Assembly: GCA_047619485.1 (NCBI GenBank)
Contig: JBLHKE010000552.1
Location: 1-5,465 of the forward strand
Length of the DNA stretch: 5,465 nt
From: JBLHKE01 sp047619485
Lineage (GTDB): Bacteria; Verrucomicrobiota; Verrucomicrobiia; Verrucomicrobiales; DEV007
Direction of reading: 5' to 3'
In this document: piece after piece, positions 1 to 5,465 of the stretch
Layout of the letters: every line of letters begins with the position of its first letter
Numbering within the stretch: position 1 is the first letter of the stretch
The notes under the pieces: model-generated
Seen by the model: only the letters and a program-made list of their open reading frames with translations
What the model was told of the DNA's origin: nothing
Database searches by the model: none
Made by a program: the position numbers and the translations under genes

Positions 1-547
1 CCGCGAAGGCTATTTCGTCGGTCGACGCGGCGTCGAAAACTATCCTGCTTTCAATCTGTTCTCGCTGAGTTTTGTCATGGCCAACCAGCCGCACGACAGC
101 CCGCGCTTCGCCGAGGCGGTGGAGGGTCTTTTCGAGTCGATGGACATCGCGAACCACGCAGTAGTCGACCGCTCGAACCCGACCATCGCCAACGATCTTG
201 AGGTGCGCGAATCGGAGGGCGACGCCGATACCCTGCGCGCCGTCACCAATACTTGGAAGGCACCGTTCAACGCGGAGGGATTCTTTCTCGTCCTTGGCGA
301 TTTTCTGGTGAAGAAGGGCGACCGCAAGGCTGCTGAAATCGTCTACAAGAACGCCCAGTTCAAGCAGACTTACCAGGCGTGGCCTTACCGTCACCTACTC
401 GAGAAACGGCTTAAAGAAATCGATCAGAATGTCGCGAGATTCCGGGATTTCAACCCGACGCCGGAGGCGCTGATGGAAGACGGCGTGGTCGACCGGACAG
501 TTATATTTAATACCTACGGCTGCGCCATCTGCCACCAGGCCAAATAG
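1..547 (+). CDS. Protein of unknown function with C-terminal CxxCH motif (5' end outside window)
   Basis: The reading frame is open from the first complete codon at base 2, so the gene begins upstream; 181 residues are visible, ending at TAG 545-547. The ATG at 77 is internal: protein-like sequence (GRRGVENYPAFNLFSLSFVM) runs straight through it. The visible part is probably helical. It contains a stretch of TPR-like character (visible residues about 90-150: EGFFLVLGD, GDRKAAEIVYKNA, WPYRHLLEKRL) and ends NTYGCAICHQAK. C174-A-I-C177-H178 is a CxxCH motif, the covalent haem-c attachment signature, placed only three residues from the C-terminus. If haem is attached the protein must be exported, but the N-terminus that would carry a signal is not visible. 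I recall uncharacterised bacterial proteins with a similar LGD-LVK-GD / WPYR / CxxCHQ layout, but I cannot name the family. The motif could instead bind a metal or be fortuitous. No close downstream partner; it converges on the HEAT-cyclophilin gene. Confidence 0.8.
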   Translation, partial: REGYFVGRRGVENYPAFNLFSLSFVMANQPHDSPRFAEAVEGLFESMDIANHAVVDRSNPTIANDLEVRESEGDADTLRAVTNTWKAPFNAEGFFLVLGDFLVKKGDRKAAEIVYKNAQFKQTYQAWPYRHLLEKRLKEIDQNVARFRDFNPTPEALMEDGVVDRTVIFNTYGCAICHQAK

Positions 548-558
548 CCGCGGCAATC

Positions 559-587
559 TTGGGCAAAGACTAGACAAAGTTTGCCAA
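559..587 (+). terminator. Imperfect hairpin between convergent genes (possible transcription end)
   Basis: TTGGGCAAA (559-567) can pair with TTTGCCAA (580-587), leaving one bulged G and a 12-base loop. It starts 12 bases after the stop of the CxxCH gene and lies 67 bases past the stop of the convergent HEAT-cyclophilin gene. There is no T-tract on either strand, so a classical intrinsic terminator is not supported; position is the main argument. Confidence 0.22.
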
Positions 588-653
588 CACCTTGAAATCG
601 ATCTCGCGACCGAGAAACTCCAAATGCGATGATTTCACCCGCCGAATGTAATC

Positions 654-2723
654 CTATTTTGCGCTAGGGTTAGGATCCGAGGCGGGAATCACCTTAGTTT
701 TCAGGATGAGGTCATGTTTGCCGACGTTTTTGACGATCTCCCGTCCGGCGACCACCAAGCCGAGGTTGGTGTATTTACCCTCGTTGTGGGGTCGCATGAG
801 GTGGGTGATGGCAATGTGATGGCTGCCGGTGTCCTTGCCGTAGTCGCCAATCCCGAAGCTGTGTTCGACCTTCGGGATACGGGTGAACTCCGATAGGATG
901 CGGTAGCCGAAGTTCCCCTGCGGGCCCGCTTGGATGACGTGGTTGGGGACAACGCGATAGAGATGTAGCCCATCGAAGCGCCCGGCCTCGGCGTGGATGA
1001 TGAGATTCTGGGCACCCAGCGGTGCCTGTTCGGCGTCGAGTTGGATCACGATGTCACCCAGGTCTGTGGTCATCACCAGGTGCGGGTGGCGACCGTAATT
1101 TTCCAGCAGCGCCCAATCAACTTCAAGCACCGGGGCGTAGTCGAGGCCACCGTGGTTGACCGGCTTGTCCAACCCGTCCTCGTGCAACGAGAGCGCACCT
1201 CTGGCGGCGAGGCGGATGATAGCTTCGGGGTGCCCCATCGCCTCTTTGATGATCGGCAGCGCCGAGGGTTGGCGGGTGGCGCCCAGCAACTGCACACAGG
1301 CGGCGGCGGTGGTGAGGTCTTCGGCAGCGAGCACCGCAGCGTAATAGCGAGCCAGCCACTCGGCGCTTGCCTTGGAGGCAAAGCGGTCGCCCACACTGGC
1401 TGCCATCTCGAACAGGGTCTCGCTGCGGACTCTGATGTCGGGCACCTCGTCCAGAAAGCGCTCGAACATGTCGAAATCCTCGGCGGCTTCGCTGTGGGCG
1501 AGGCGTGCTGCGAGGTAGCTGCCGGTGAGGGTATTGACCTGTGGGTTAGGACTAGCGATTAGCGCGTCGAGATGGCTCGAAATTTTGCTCAAAGCGATGT
1601 CCGGCGCAGCGCTAATCACATTGATAAGTGCGATTTGATCGGTGACGGAGACCTTGGCGATCTCCTGTTCGACGAACTCTTTCTCGCCGCGCCTCCAAAG
1701 CATTCCCCACAGGTGTGGTTCGCATCCTGGGCGCACCAAAGCGGCGGTCAGCGCGGCTTTGATGGAAGTGATATCGGTGGCATCGAGGTGTTCACAGGCC
1801 GACAAGATTTCAGCCGCGGTATCGGCAACATGGAAATGTGGGTCGCAGCAGGAGACGATCAGGTGGCGGCGTGATTTCGCATCCGTCGTGAAATGTTTGA
1901 GCCCTTCGACGGCGACGCTGCGGGCGCGCACACTTTTGCCGTGGCGTGACCAGTTTAGTAGAAGCTCCACATCAGCGGGTCGGGCACGCGCTGCGACGTA
2001 GCGCAGCAGGTAGGGGGCAGCGATGTCGTCGTAGGGGGCGGAGCGGACTCGGGCAGACAATTTCTCCACCAGTTTCGGCACCGCCGTCTTGCGTCGGGTG
2101 AGGGTATAGAAAAAGTAGGCGGCATGTTCGCGCACCTCGGGATTACCGTGTTCGAGCAGCGGTAGTATCCGCTCGATCCCAGCCGGTGAAACGATGTCCC
2201 GTTGCAGGTAGTAAATCGCGCACAGGGTGGTGGCGACTTCCAAGTCAGAAAAGTCGCTAGCGAGGATTTTTTCGTAGTGATCACGGTCGCCCTGGAACCC
2301 CAAAGCGCCGAGCAGCATGGCGCGCACGTCAGCATCGGTTTCGTTCTTCAGTTGCTCAAAGAGCGCGGCGGAAGGGGCGCCCTCTGTCTGTCGCAGGGCA
2401 AAGGCAGCATCGATACGAACGCGCGGGTCCGAGTCATCGAGGAGCTTGACCAATCCCGGGATGTTTTCTGGATCCTGAACCGAGCCGGCGGCGAAGGCAG
2501 CACGCGCTCGGACGAGTCGATCGCTGTGGGCAAAATACTTCTCGAGTGCTTTCGCGTCGCGGGCACCCTGTGCCGCCACCACCTCCTGTAGATCGGGACG
2601 TCCGAGCAGGCCGTCGGGGTGGCGCAACGACCAAGATTGATTCTGGAGCGTGGGTGGTGCAGCGGGCGTGGTCGCGATGGAAGCGAACAGCAAAGCGGCG
2701 GATAGCAGGTGCGCGATTCTCAT
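654..2723 (-). CDS. Secreted HEAT-repeat protein with C-terminal cyclophilin-type (peptidyl-prolyl isomerase-like) domain
   Basis: 689 residues from the ATG at 2723-2721. This start was chosen because it opens a clear signal peptide, MRIAHLLSAALLFASIATTP-AAP, with likely cleavage near residue 22; the frame stays open 33 codons further to a TTG at 2822, but that stretch is not signal- or domain-like. Residues about 40-540 are HEAT/PBS-lyase-type helical repeats (for example RLVRARAAFAAGSVQD at 69-84, DPRVRIDAAFALRQ at 99-112, NPEVREHAAYFF at 194-205), usually a protein-binding scaffold. Residues 548-689 match the cyclophilin fold: TTDLGDIVIQLD, then LYRVVPNHVIQAG (588-600) and EGKYTNLGLVVAGREIV. 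By eye, the catalytic Arg of cyclophilin A is kept (R590) and so is Gln63 (Q598), but several pocket residues differ, so isomerase activity is uncertain. It probably acts in the periplasm or outer envelope. No Shine-Dalgarno sequence precedes the start. It appears monocistronic, transcribed away from the TMEM14-like gene. Confidence 0.88.
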   Translation of the reverse strand: MRIAHLLSAALLFASIATTPAAPPTLQNQSWSLRHPDGLLGRPDLQEVVAAQGARDAKALEKYFAHSDRLVRARAAFAAGSVQDPENIPGLVKLLDDSDPRVRIDAAFALRQTEGAPSAALFEQLKNETDADVRAMLLGALGFQGDRDHYEKILASDFSDLEVATTLCAIYYLQRDIVSPAGIERILPLLEHGNPEVREHAAYFFYTLTRRKTAVPKLVEKLSARVRSAPYDDIAAPYLLRYVAARARPADVELLLNWSRHGKSVRARSVAVEGLKHFTTDAKSRRHLIVSCCDPHFHVADTAAEILSACEHLDATDITSIKAALTAALVRPGCEPHLWGMLWRRGEKEFVEQEIAKVSVTDQIALINVISAAPDIALSKISSHLDALIASPNPQVNTLTGSYLAARLAHSEAAEDFDMFERFLDEVPDIRVRSETLFEMAASVGDRFASKASAEWLARYYAAVLAAEDLTTAAACVQLLGATRQPSALPIIKEAMGHPEAIIRLAARGALSLHEDGLDKPVNHGGLDYAPVLEVDWALLENYGRHPHLVMTTDLGDIVIQLDAEQAPLGAQNLIIHAEAGRFDGLHLYRVVPNHVIQAGPQGNFGYRILSEFTRIPKVEHSFGIGDYGKDTGSHHIAITHLMRPHNEGKYTNLGLVVAGREIVKNVGKHDLILKTKVIPASDPNPSAK

Positions 2724-2830
2724 GGAAGTTTGGTCGTCTTGCTCGGAATGTCCTAGTGCCTTTTTAGGTGGGGCATGAGCGTCTGCCAGAACGTCGATTG
2801 AATCAATACGAGATCGGAGCAAACTGGGCT

Positions 2831-2983
2831 TCAGACTACCGTTTCAGCTTCTCGAGCACCTCGATCGTCTTTAAACTCGACGTGCATGTCCTCACCTCCT
2901 TGTAGCTGCAATCCGCTGCGTCCAATGCTCTCTCGCCGCCGCAACCGGTAGAACAAATTCAGTTGAACTGACGAAATAAACAT
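2831..2983 (-). other. Short open frame (18 or 50 codons) behind a perfect ribosome-binding site; possible gene relic or leader peptide
   Basis: On the minus strand, AAGGAGGTGA (2901-2892) is a full-length complement of the usual 16S anti-Shine-Dalgarno. It sits seven bases before an ATG at 2887 that opens MHVEFKDDRGAREAETVV followed by TGA (stop ending at 2831). The same frame is open back to an ATG at 2983, giving 50 residues. A second frame reads FVLPVAAAREHWTQRIAATR and stops at the TGA inside the ribosome-binding site, an arrangement typical of translationally coupled gene pairs. I recognise no family. It could be the junction of two decayed genes, a leader peptide of the HEAT gene (start 108 bases further on), or a dispersed extragenic repeat. 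The other genes here lack Shine-Dalgarno sequences, which makes this one stand out. Confidence 0.3.
2892..2901 (-). promoter_or_regulatory. Orphan consensus ribosome-binding site
   Basis: The minus-strand sequence AAGGAGGTGA is a perfect ten-base match to the consensus, with ideal spacing to the ATG at 2887-2885. No known gene follows it, while the three complete genes in the window have no evident ribosome-binding site. Confidence 0.45.
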
Positions 2984-2990
2984 GTTATTT
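2974..2990. promoter_or_regulatory. 17-bp palindrome, operator candidate
   Basis: AAATAA-ACATG-TTATTT has 6-base inverted arms around a 5-base centre, and within it lies a perfect 8-base palindrome, AACATGTT (2979-2986). It overlaps the -35 element of the candidate promoter for the TMEM14-like gene, a position suited to a repressor. AT-rich palindromes also occur by chance in AT-rich DNA, so function is inference. Confidence 0.28.
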
Positions 2991-3016
2991 GTTTCTTGTA
3001 TTAAAAGACCTGTAAT
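2989..3016 (+). promoter_or_regulatory. Candidate sigma-70-like promoter for the TMEM14-like gene
   Basis: TTGTTT (2989-2994; three of six consensus positions) and TGTAAT (3011-3016; five of six) are separated by 16 bases. This would start transcription near 3023, leaving a leader of roughly 58 bases before the ATG at 3081. The surrounding DNA is AT-rich, which favours promoter function but also chance matches. Confidence 0.28.
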
Positions 3017-3080
3017 TTAAATGATGTCATTTACTTCATGGCTAACAAGAAGTTCACGCACGATTATCCATCACGAAACC

Positions 3081-3479
3081 ATGAAGAGCACCGCTATCGC
3101 CCTCGCCGCCTATGGCGGCTTCCTCATTCTCATCGGCCTCGCCGGCTACCTTTCTAATCCTGAGAAAGCCAAAACCGCACTCATCTCTGGTGGGACTTTC
3201 GGTCTCCTCAACATTGGCCTCGGCTGGCTCGCTTTGCGCGGCTGGAGCCGTGCTGCACCAATCGCGCTTGGAGTTGCCGTGTTCCTCGGGCTTGTCTTCA
3301 CATGGCGTTCGATCATGAGTTGGACGGCTGTCGCAGGTGGCCAGTCTGAAAAATTGGTCGCGGCCGCGCTGATCTCTTCGATGCTTGTCGCAACGATTGG
3401 AGTCGCCGTGTGGCTTGTCACAGCGAGACGTCGATCCGACACCGCTAAGAGCAAGCCGGATCCATTGGCTTCTGCCTGA
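3081..3479 (+). CDS. Small four-helix membrane protein, TMEM14-like
   Basis: 132 residues, ending with TGA. The ATG at 3081 is preferred over those at 3021/3024 because the intervening 20 residues (MMSFTSWLTRSSRTIIHHET) are polar and do not resemble a membrane-protein start; no Shine-Dalgarno is seen for any of them. Four hydrophobic segments are visible: about residues 4-24 (AIALAAYGGFLILIGLAGY), 32-52 (TALISGGTFGLLNIGLGWLA), 57-76 (RAAPIALGVAVFLGLVFTW) and 91-114 (KLVAAALISSMLVATIGVAV). The tail is basic (TARRRS, then KSKPDP). The pattern of small-residue-rich helices with GYLSNPEKAKTALISGGTFG resembles the TMEM14 family (Tmemb_14; the eukaryotic members are mitochondrial inner-membrane proteins), whose bacterial members have no established role that I know of. 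It stands alone between a divergent and a convergent neighbour. Membrane location is fairly certain; the family call is by eye. Confidence 0.75.
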   Translation: MKSTAIALAAYGGFLILIGLAGYLSNPEKAKTALISGGTFGLLNIGLGWLALRGWSRAAPIALGVAVFLGLVFTWRSIMSWTAVAGGQSEKLVAAALISSMLVATIGVAVWLVTARRRSDTAKSKPDPLASA

Positions 3480-3491
3480 GGTAGGTCGGAG

Positions 3492-3543
3492 CCGAGCTGA
3501 TCCAACCCGGAAGTGCTCGGGCCAGGGAAAGCGATTTCTTCTT
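3492..3543 (+). terminator. Weak terminator candidate downstream of the TMEM14-like gene
   Basis: CCGAGC (3492-3497) and GCTCGG (3515-3520) form a perfect 6-bp GC-rich inverted repeat with a 17-base loop, starting 12 bases after the stop codon. A smaller hairpin follows (GAAA-GCGA-TTTC, 3527-3538) and runs into the T-rich TTTCTTCTT. Neither alone is a model intrinsic terminator, but position and the T-rich run fit the end of the plus-strand transcript. Confidence 0.3.
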
Positions 3544-3581
3544 AATCCTTCCCTTGTGCAACCTTCCCCAGGGGATGTGGT

Positions 3582-4859
3582 TCACCCCTTTTCCATGTCC
3601 AGCGTAGCCGCGGCGAACGCCCGACCGATCAGAGCCATGGTCTTGGCACAGCCGAGGTAGTGGTAGCCCGCGTTGGATGCGCCGCGCTTCCACATGGCTT
3701 CCTTCTCGGGGCCAATCCGCTTAGCTCGATACTCCTTCATAAAGGCCTTGATCTCTTCACTGCTCATCGCCGTGTCATCTCCTTCTAGGTATTTGTTCAG
3801 CAGCGTGTCGCCAATCGGGTTCTTCCTGACGTGGAACGGCTGACCTTTTTTCAGATAGTAGGCCGCCTTTTTGACCGCGCCCATTTCGTCCGCGAGCACC
3901 GACAGGGGCTCGTCCCAATATGGCGCGGTCTCCACCGCGATGACATTGCCTTTGAACTCAGGCAGCGCGGCGGGCACCGCCATGGCTTGTCTGAAATAGT
4001 TGGGTTCATCCCGAATACCGCCAACGCCCATCACGCCGATGACAAATGGCATCTCGGGCGCGGAAAGATCCTTGCGTACATCGCGAATGAACTGAGTCAT
4101 CAGCTCGGAGTAGAGGTCATACCCGCCCGGATTCCTTCGCTCCGGGTAGGTGTTTCCATCGACCATGTCGTTCCAACCCTGGAACCACGCGAAACCGGCG
4201 ATCTCGTAGCCCAGCTTGGCGTTGTAATCAGGGTAGACACGCTTGACGTCCTTCAGCACTTTTGCAACGTGCTCCACCATGAGATGGTAGTAGCGCCCGG
4301 TGGCTTTCGCCTTGTCGGCTTGAACCTCTACAAGGTTCTTGCCCTTCTTCTTGAGGCTCTCCAAATGGGTTTCGCTGAACTCGTATGGCCCGGCGCTCGG
4401 CGGACGGAAGTCGGTATGCAGACTCTTGCCGCCCCACGCCGTCTTGATGATCAGGATGGGCCCGTCATACGCCTTTTCCATTGCGAGGCCGAAGGTGAAC
4501 TCCGGCCCGATCTTGCCACCGTCTTCGGTGGGATCGCTGCGGCTCCCATACCCGGCGGTGAGCTTGCCTAACCCTTCGCCCAGCGTGCCCTTCTCGGGGG
4601 ATCCGGTCAGATAGGAAATCCACACCCGTTCGCAGACGCGCGGCTTGCCGTCCGAACTGCGCATCTCCTTCAACAATGGCGCGGTGGCCGGGTCGTCGCC
4701 GATGTAATCGAAGGTCTCGATCTTTGCGTGTCCCTCCATATTGGATTGTCCTGCTAGGATGTAGACCTTCAGGGGTTTGCTCTCAGCCGCGACATTGAGA
4801 GCGATTCCACCTATTGCCAAGGCGGCAAGAGTCGATACGATTTTGGATTTATTGATCAT
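3582..4859 (-). CDS. Secreted SASA-domain (DUF303) carbohydrate esterase, sialate O-acetylesterase-like
   Basis: 425 residues from the ATG at 4859-4857. The frame stays open 96 codons upstream, but that part is an out-of-frame reading of a decayed neighbour, whereas residues 1-25 form a signal peptide (MINKSKIVSTLAALAIGGIA, then LNVAA). The SASA hydrolase family (SGNH-type) removes acetyl groups from sugars. The nucleophile block is AGQSNM (Ser39). Further conserved blocks are KTAWGGKSL (139-147), GFAWFQGWND (222-231) and the C-terminal YHYLGCAKTMALIG (399-412), with His400 the likely catalytic base. Length and all blocks are complete, so it looks functional and periplasmic or extracellular. 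The substrate cannot be read from sequence: acetylated xylan, sialic acid or sulfated marine glycans are all possible. No Shine-Dalgarno; a small inverted repeat lies just before the start. Upstream lie remnants of a flavoprotein and a regulator, which suggests the former setting was a carbohydrate-utilisation locus. Confidence 0.9.
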   Translation of the reverse strand: MINKSKIVSTLAALAIGGIALNVAAESKPLKVYILAGQSNMEGHAKIETFDYIGDDPATAPLLKEMRSSDGKPRVCERVWISYLTGSPEKGTLGEGLGKLTAGYGSRSDPTEDGGKIGPEFTFGLAMEKAYDGPILIIKTAWGGKSLHTDFRPPSAGPYEFSETHLESLKKKGKNLVEVQADKAKATGRYYHLMVEHVAKVLKDVKRVYPDYNAKLGYEIAGFAWFQGWNDMVDGNTYPERRNPGGYDLYSELMTQFIRDVRKDLSAPEMPFVIGVMGVGGIRDEPNYFRQAMAVPAALPEFKGNVIAVETAPYWDEPLSVLADEMGAVKKAAYYLKKGQPFHVRKNPIGDTLLNKYLEGDDTAMSSEEIKAFMKEYRAKRIGPEKEAMWKRGASNAGYHYLGCAKTMALIGRAFAAATLDMEKG

Positions 4860-4866
4860 TCTATTG

Positions 4867-5007
4867 GGAACGGTAGCGATCTTTGCTACCACTGAGAAGT
4901 TGCTTTTTAGGGAAGGGCATTTGCCGTTGAGAGAAGAGTTGGGCGTCAGCGGCAAGACCATCCAGCTGGCCTTGCAGTTGCTCGAGAAAAACAGTCTGCT
5001 GGTAGGT
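4867..5007 (+). pseudogene. Fragment of a GntR-like winged-helix DNA-binding domain
   Basis: The plus strand here reads GTVAIFATTEKLLFREGHLP followed by LREELGVSGKTIQLALQLLE (best part 4909-5007). This matches the usual layout of GntR-type winged helices: a first helix, LP-x-x-REL, then LGVSxxTVxxALxxLExxGLLV. The frame opens at an ATG at 4777 and closes at 5100, but the 5' part lies antisense to the SASA signal peptide, and the part after about 5007 resembles nothing and is antisense to flavoprotein sequence. No effector-binding domain follows. It is therefore a truncated relic, or a chance match on the opposite strand. No other frame of this stretch matches a known protein, which favours a relic. 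Confidence 0.42.
4872..4890 (-). promoter_or_regulatory. Inverted repeat just upstream of the SASA esterase start
   Basis: GGTAGC (4872-4877) and GCTACC (4885-4890) are perfect 6-bp arms around a 7-base loop. The repeat ends 12 bases before the esterase start codon, so in the mRNA a hairpin would sit where ribosomes load. It could be an operator or a translational control hairpin; it could also be accidental, since it overlaps the regulator-like fragment. Confidence 0.3.
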
Positions 5008-5465
5008 GACATGGTCCTGAAAAATCCGCTCCTGCAGTTCGTACAATTCATGGAAGGGAATCGGCGACCCGCGCCGTGGCGCAGGGCGTTGTTCGAATAA
5101 CCCCGGTTTATAAGTGCCGGCCGGCCAGCGATGATTACCGCCAACATTGTCCGCCCAACGACTCTCCTTAGGCTGCGGCAGGTTCTCGGCCGACGTGATA
5201 CGACACACGCGCGGCCGCCAGCAAGTCACCCTCGTAAGTGGCATCCACGAACATCGCTGCCTTGAAAATTTCTCCCGTCTCCATGCTGGCGGACACCAGT
5301 CGTCCATCCTTAACAACTACCAACTCCAGGCAGCGCTAGAAATGAACCGCCTCGGCGAGCATCTTCAGATAGAGTGATTCGCCTTCCGAGGGACGAGAAT
5401 CACCGATCTTTTCGATACGGGTATAGAATTCTTCCACCACTGAGCCCTGCGCGCTACGGGGCAAA
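4996..5465 (-). pseudogene. Decayed FAD-dependent oxidoreductase (5' end outside window)
   Basis: Reading the minus strand from 5464, one frame gives SAQGSVVEEFYTRIEKIG, then LYLKMLAEAVHF and an in-frame TAG (5338-5336). It continues in the same frame with LVVVKDGRLVSASMETGEIF and the diagnostic MFVDATYEGDLLAAARVSYH, VGRE. That DATYEGD motif (5245-5213) marks the FAD-dependent oxidoreductases of the PF12831 type, flavoproteins often found near polysaccharide-degradation genes. At about 5185 the homology jumps to another frame: WADNVGGNHRWPAGTY, then APRRGSP and ELYELQERIFQDHVTYQQ, ending near 4996. In intact relatives roughly a hundred residues separate VGRE from the NHRWP region, so there is an internal deletion with frameshift. 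The following catalytic C-terminal part is missing altogether. One stop, one deletion and one truncation make this a clear pseudogene. The N-terminal Rossmann GxGxxG region would lie beyond the window. Confidence 0.78.

Larger units (their letters stand above)
2724..3080. other. 357-base divergent intergenic region
   Basis: This region separates the starts of the HEAT-cyclophilin gene (minus) and the TMEM14-like gene (plus), so it should carry both promoters. I see three things: a block at 2831-2983 with an ideal minus-strand ribosome-binding site but no recognisable gene, a palindrome at 2974-2990, and a weak plus-strand promoter candidate at 2989-3016. The part next to the HEAT gene (2724-2830) shows no convincing -35/-10 pair. 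Composition changes sharply from GC-rich (2880-2945) to AT-rich (2950-3020). Confidence 0.7.

Noticed and set aside
77..547. ATG at 77 as the true start of the CxxCH gene
   Set aside because: The frame is open and protein-like back to the window edge, so this methionine is internal.
993..1562. Long plus-strand open frame (189 codons) antisense to the HEAT-cyclophilin gene
   Set aside because: The minus strand has a clear signal peptide, HEAT repeats and a cyclophilin domain here; the plus-strand product has no recognisable motif and is explained by codon bias of the real gene.
2797..2807. ATTGA-A-TCAAT palindrome upstream of the HEAT-cyclophilin gene
   Set aside because: Five-base arms are too short to separate from chance, and no promoter elements could be placed around it.
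2724..2822. Upstream extension of the HEAT-cyclophilin frame to a TTG at 2822
   Set aside because: The internal ATG at 2723 opens a clean signal peptide; the 33 preceding residues are polar and have no ribosome-binding site.
2851..2880. CTCGA repeated three times
   Set aside because: The unit is very short and the spacing irregular; no array or known binding-site pattern emerges.
3565..3575. TCCCC-A-GGGGA perfect palindrome near the 3' end of the esterase gene
   Set aside because: The one-base centre cannot form a stable hairpin without opening the stem, and no T-tract follows on either strand.
3831..4571. Plus-strand open frame of 246 codons antisense to the SASA esterase
   Set aside because: All conserved SASA blocks lie on the minus strand through this interval; the opposite product resembles no family.
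4860..5147. Upstream extension of the esterase frame to a start at 5147
   Set aside because: It would bury the signal peptide behind 96 residues that are merely an out-of-frame reading of the decayed flavoprotein.

Overview
The window suggests a free-living bacterium of the PVC superphylum, most likely a verrucomicrobium. This rests on the kinds of genes present: an exported HEAT-repeat/cyclophilin fusion, a secreted SASA-type (DUF303) carbohydrate esterase, the remnant of a flavoprotein with the VDATYEGDLLAA motif, a remnant of a GntR-like winged helix, and start codons with almost no Shine-Dalgarno sequences. This is judgement from family composition, not a computed classification. The sequence is moderately GC-rich, with an AT-rich island around 2950-3020.

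Layout. (1) 1-547, plus strand: 3' part of a gene for a protein of unknown function that ends in a CxxCH haem-type motif four residues before its last residue region closes. (2) 654-2723, minus strand: a secreted protein of about 689 residues, alpha-helical HEAT repeats followed by a C-terminal cyclophilin-type domain. It converges on gene 1. (3) 2724-3080: a 357-base divergent intergenic region with a palindrome, a weak plus-strand promoter candidate, and a textbook ribosome-binding site on the minus strand that serves no recognisable gene. (4) 3081-3479, plus strand: a small four-helix membrane protein resembling the TMEM14 family. (5) 3582-4859, minus strand: a complete exported SASA/sialate O-acetylesterase-like esterase, converging on gene 4. 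(6) 4860-5465: a gene graveyard. On the minus strand lies a broken FAD-dependent oxidoreductase with an in-frame stop, an internal deletion with frameshift, and a lost 3' end. On the plus strand lies a fragment resembling the winged-helix DNA-binding part of a GntR-type regulator. The two homologies meet, in opposite orientations, at about 4996-5007.

Functionally, the SASA esterase plus the remnants of a flavoprotein and a GntR-type regulator look like the edge of a carbohydrate-utilisation locus that has partly decayed. The HEAT-cyclophilin protein and the CxxCH protein are envelope or housekeeping-type genes with no evident link to it. I see no rRNA, tRNA, CRISPR array, intact insertion sequence or defence system. 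I did not find a convincing new multi-gene system. The points most worth a second look are the opposed remnants at 4867-5465, the orphan ribosome-binding site at 2892-2901, the altered cyclophilin pocket, and the terminal CxxCH.
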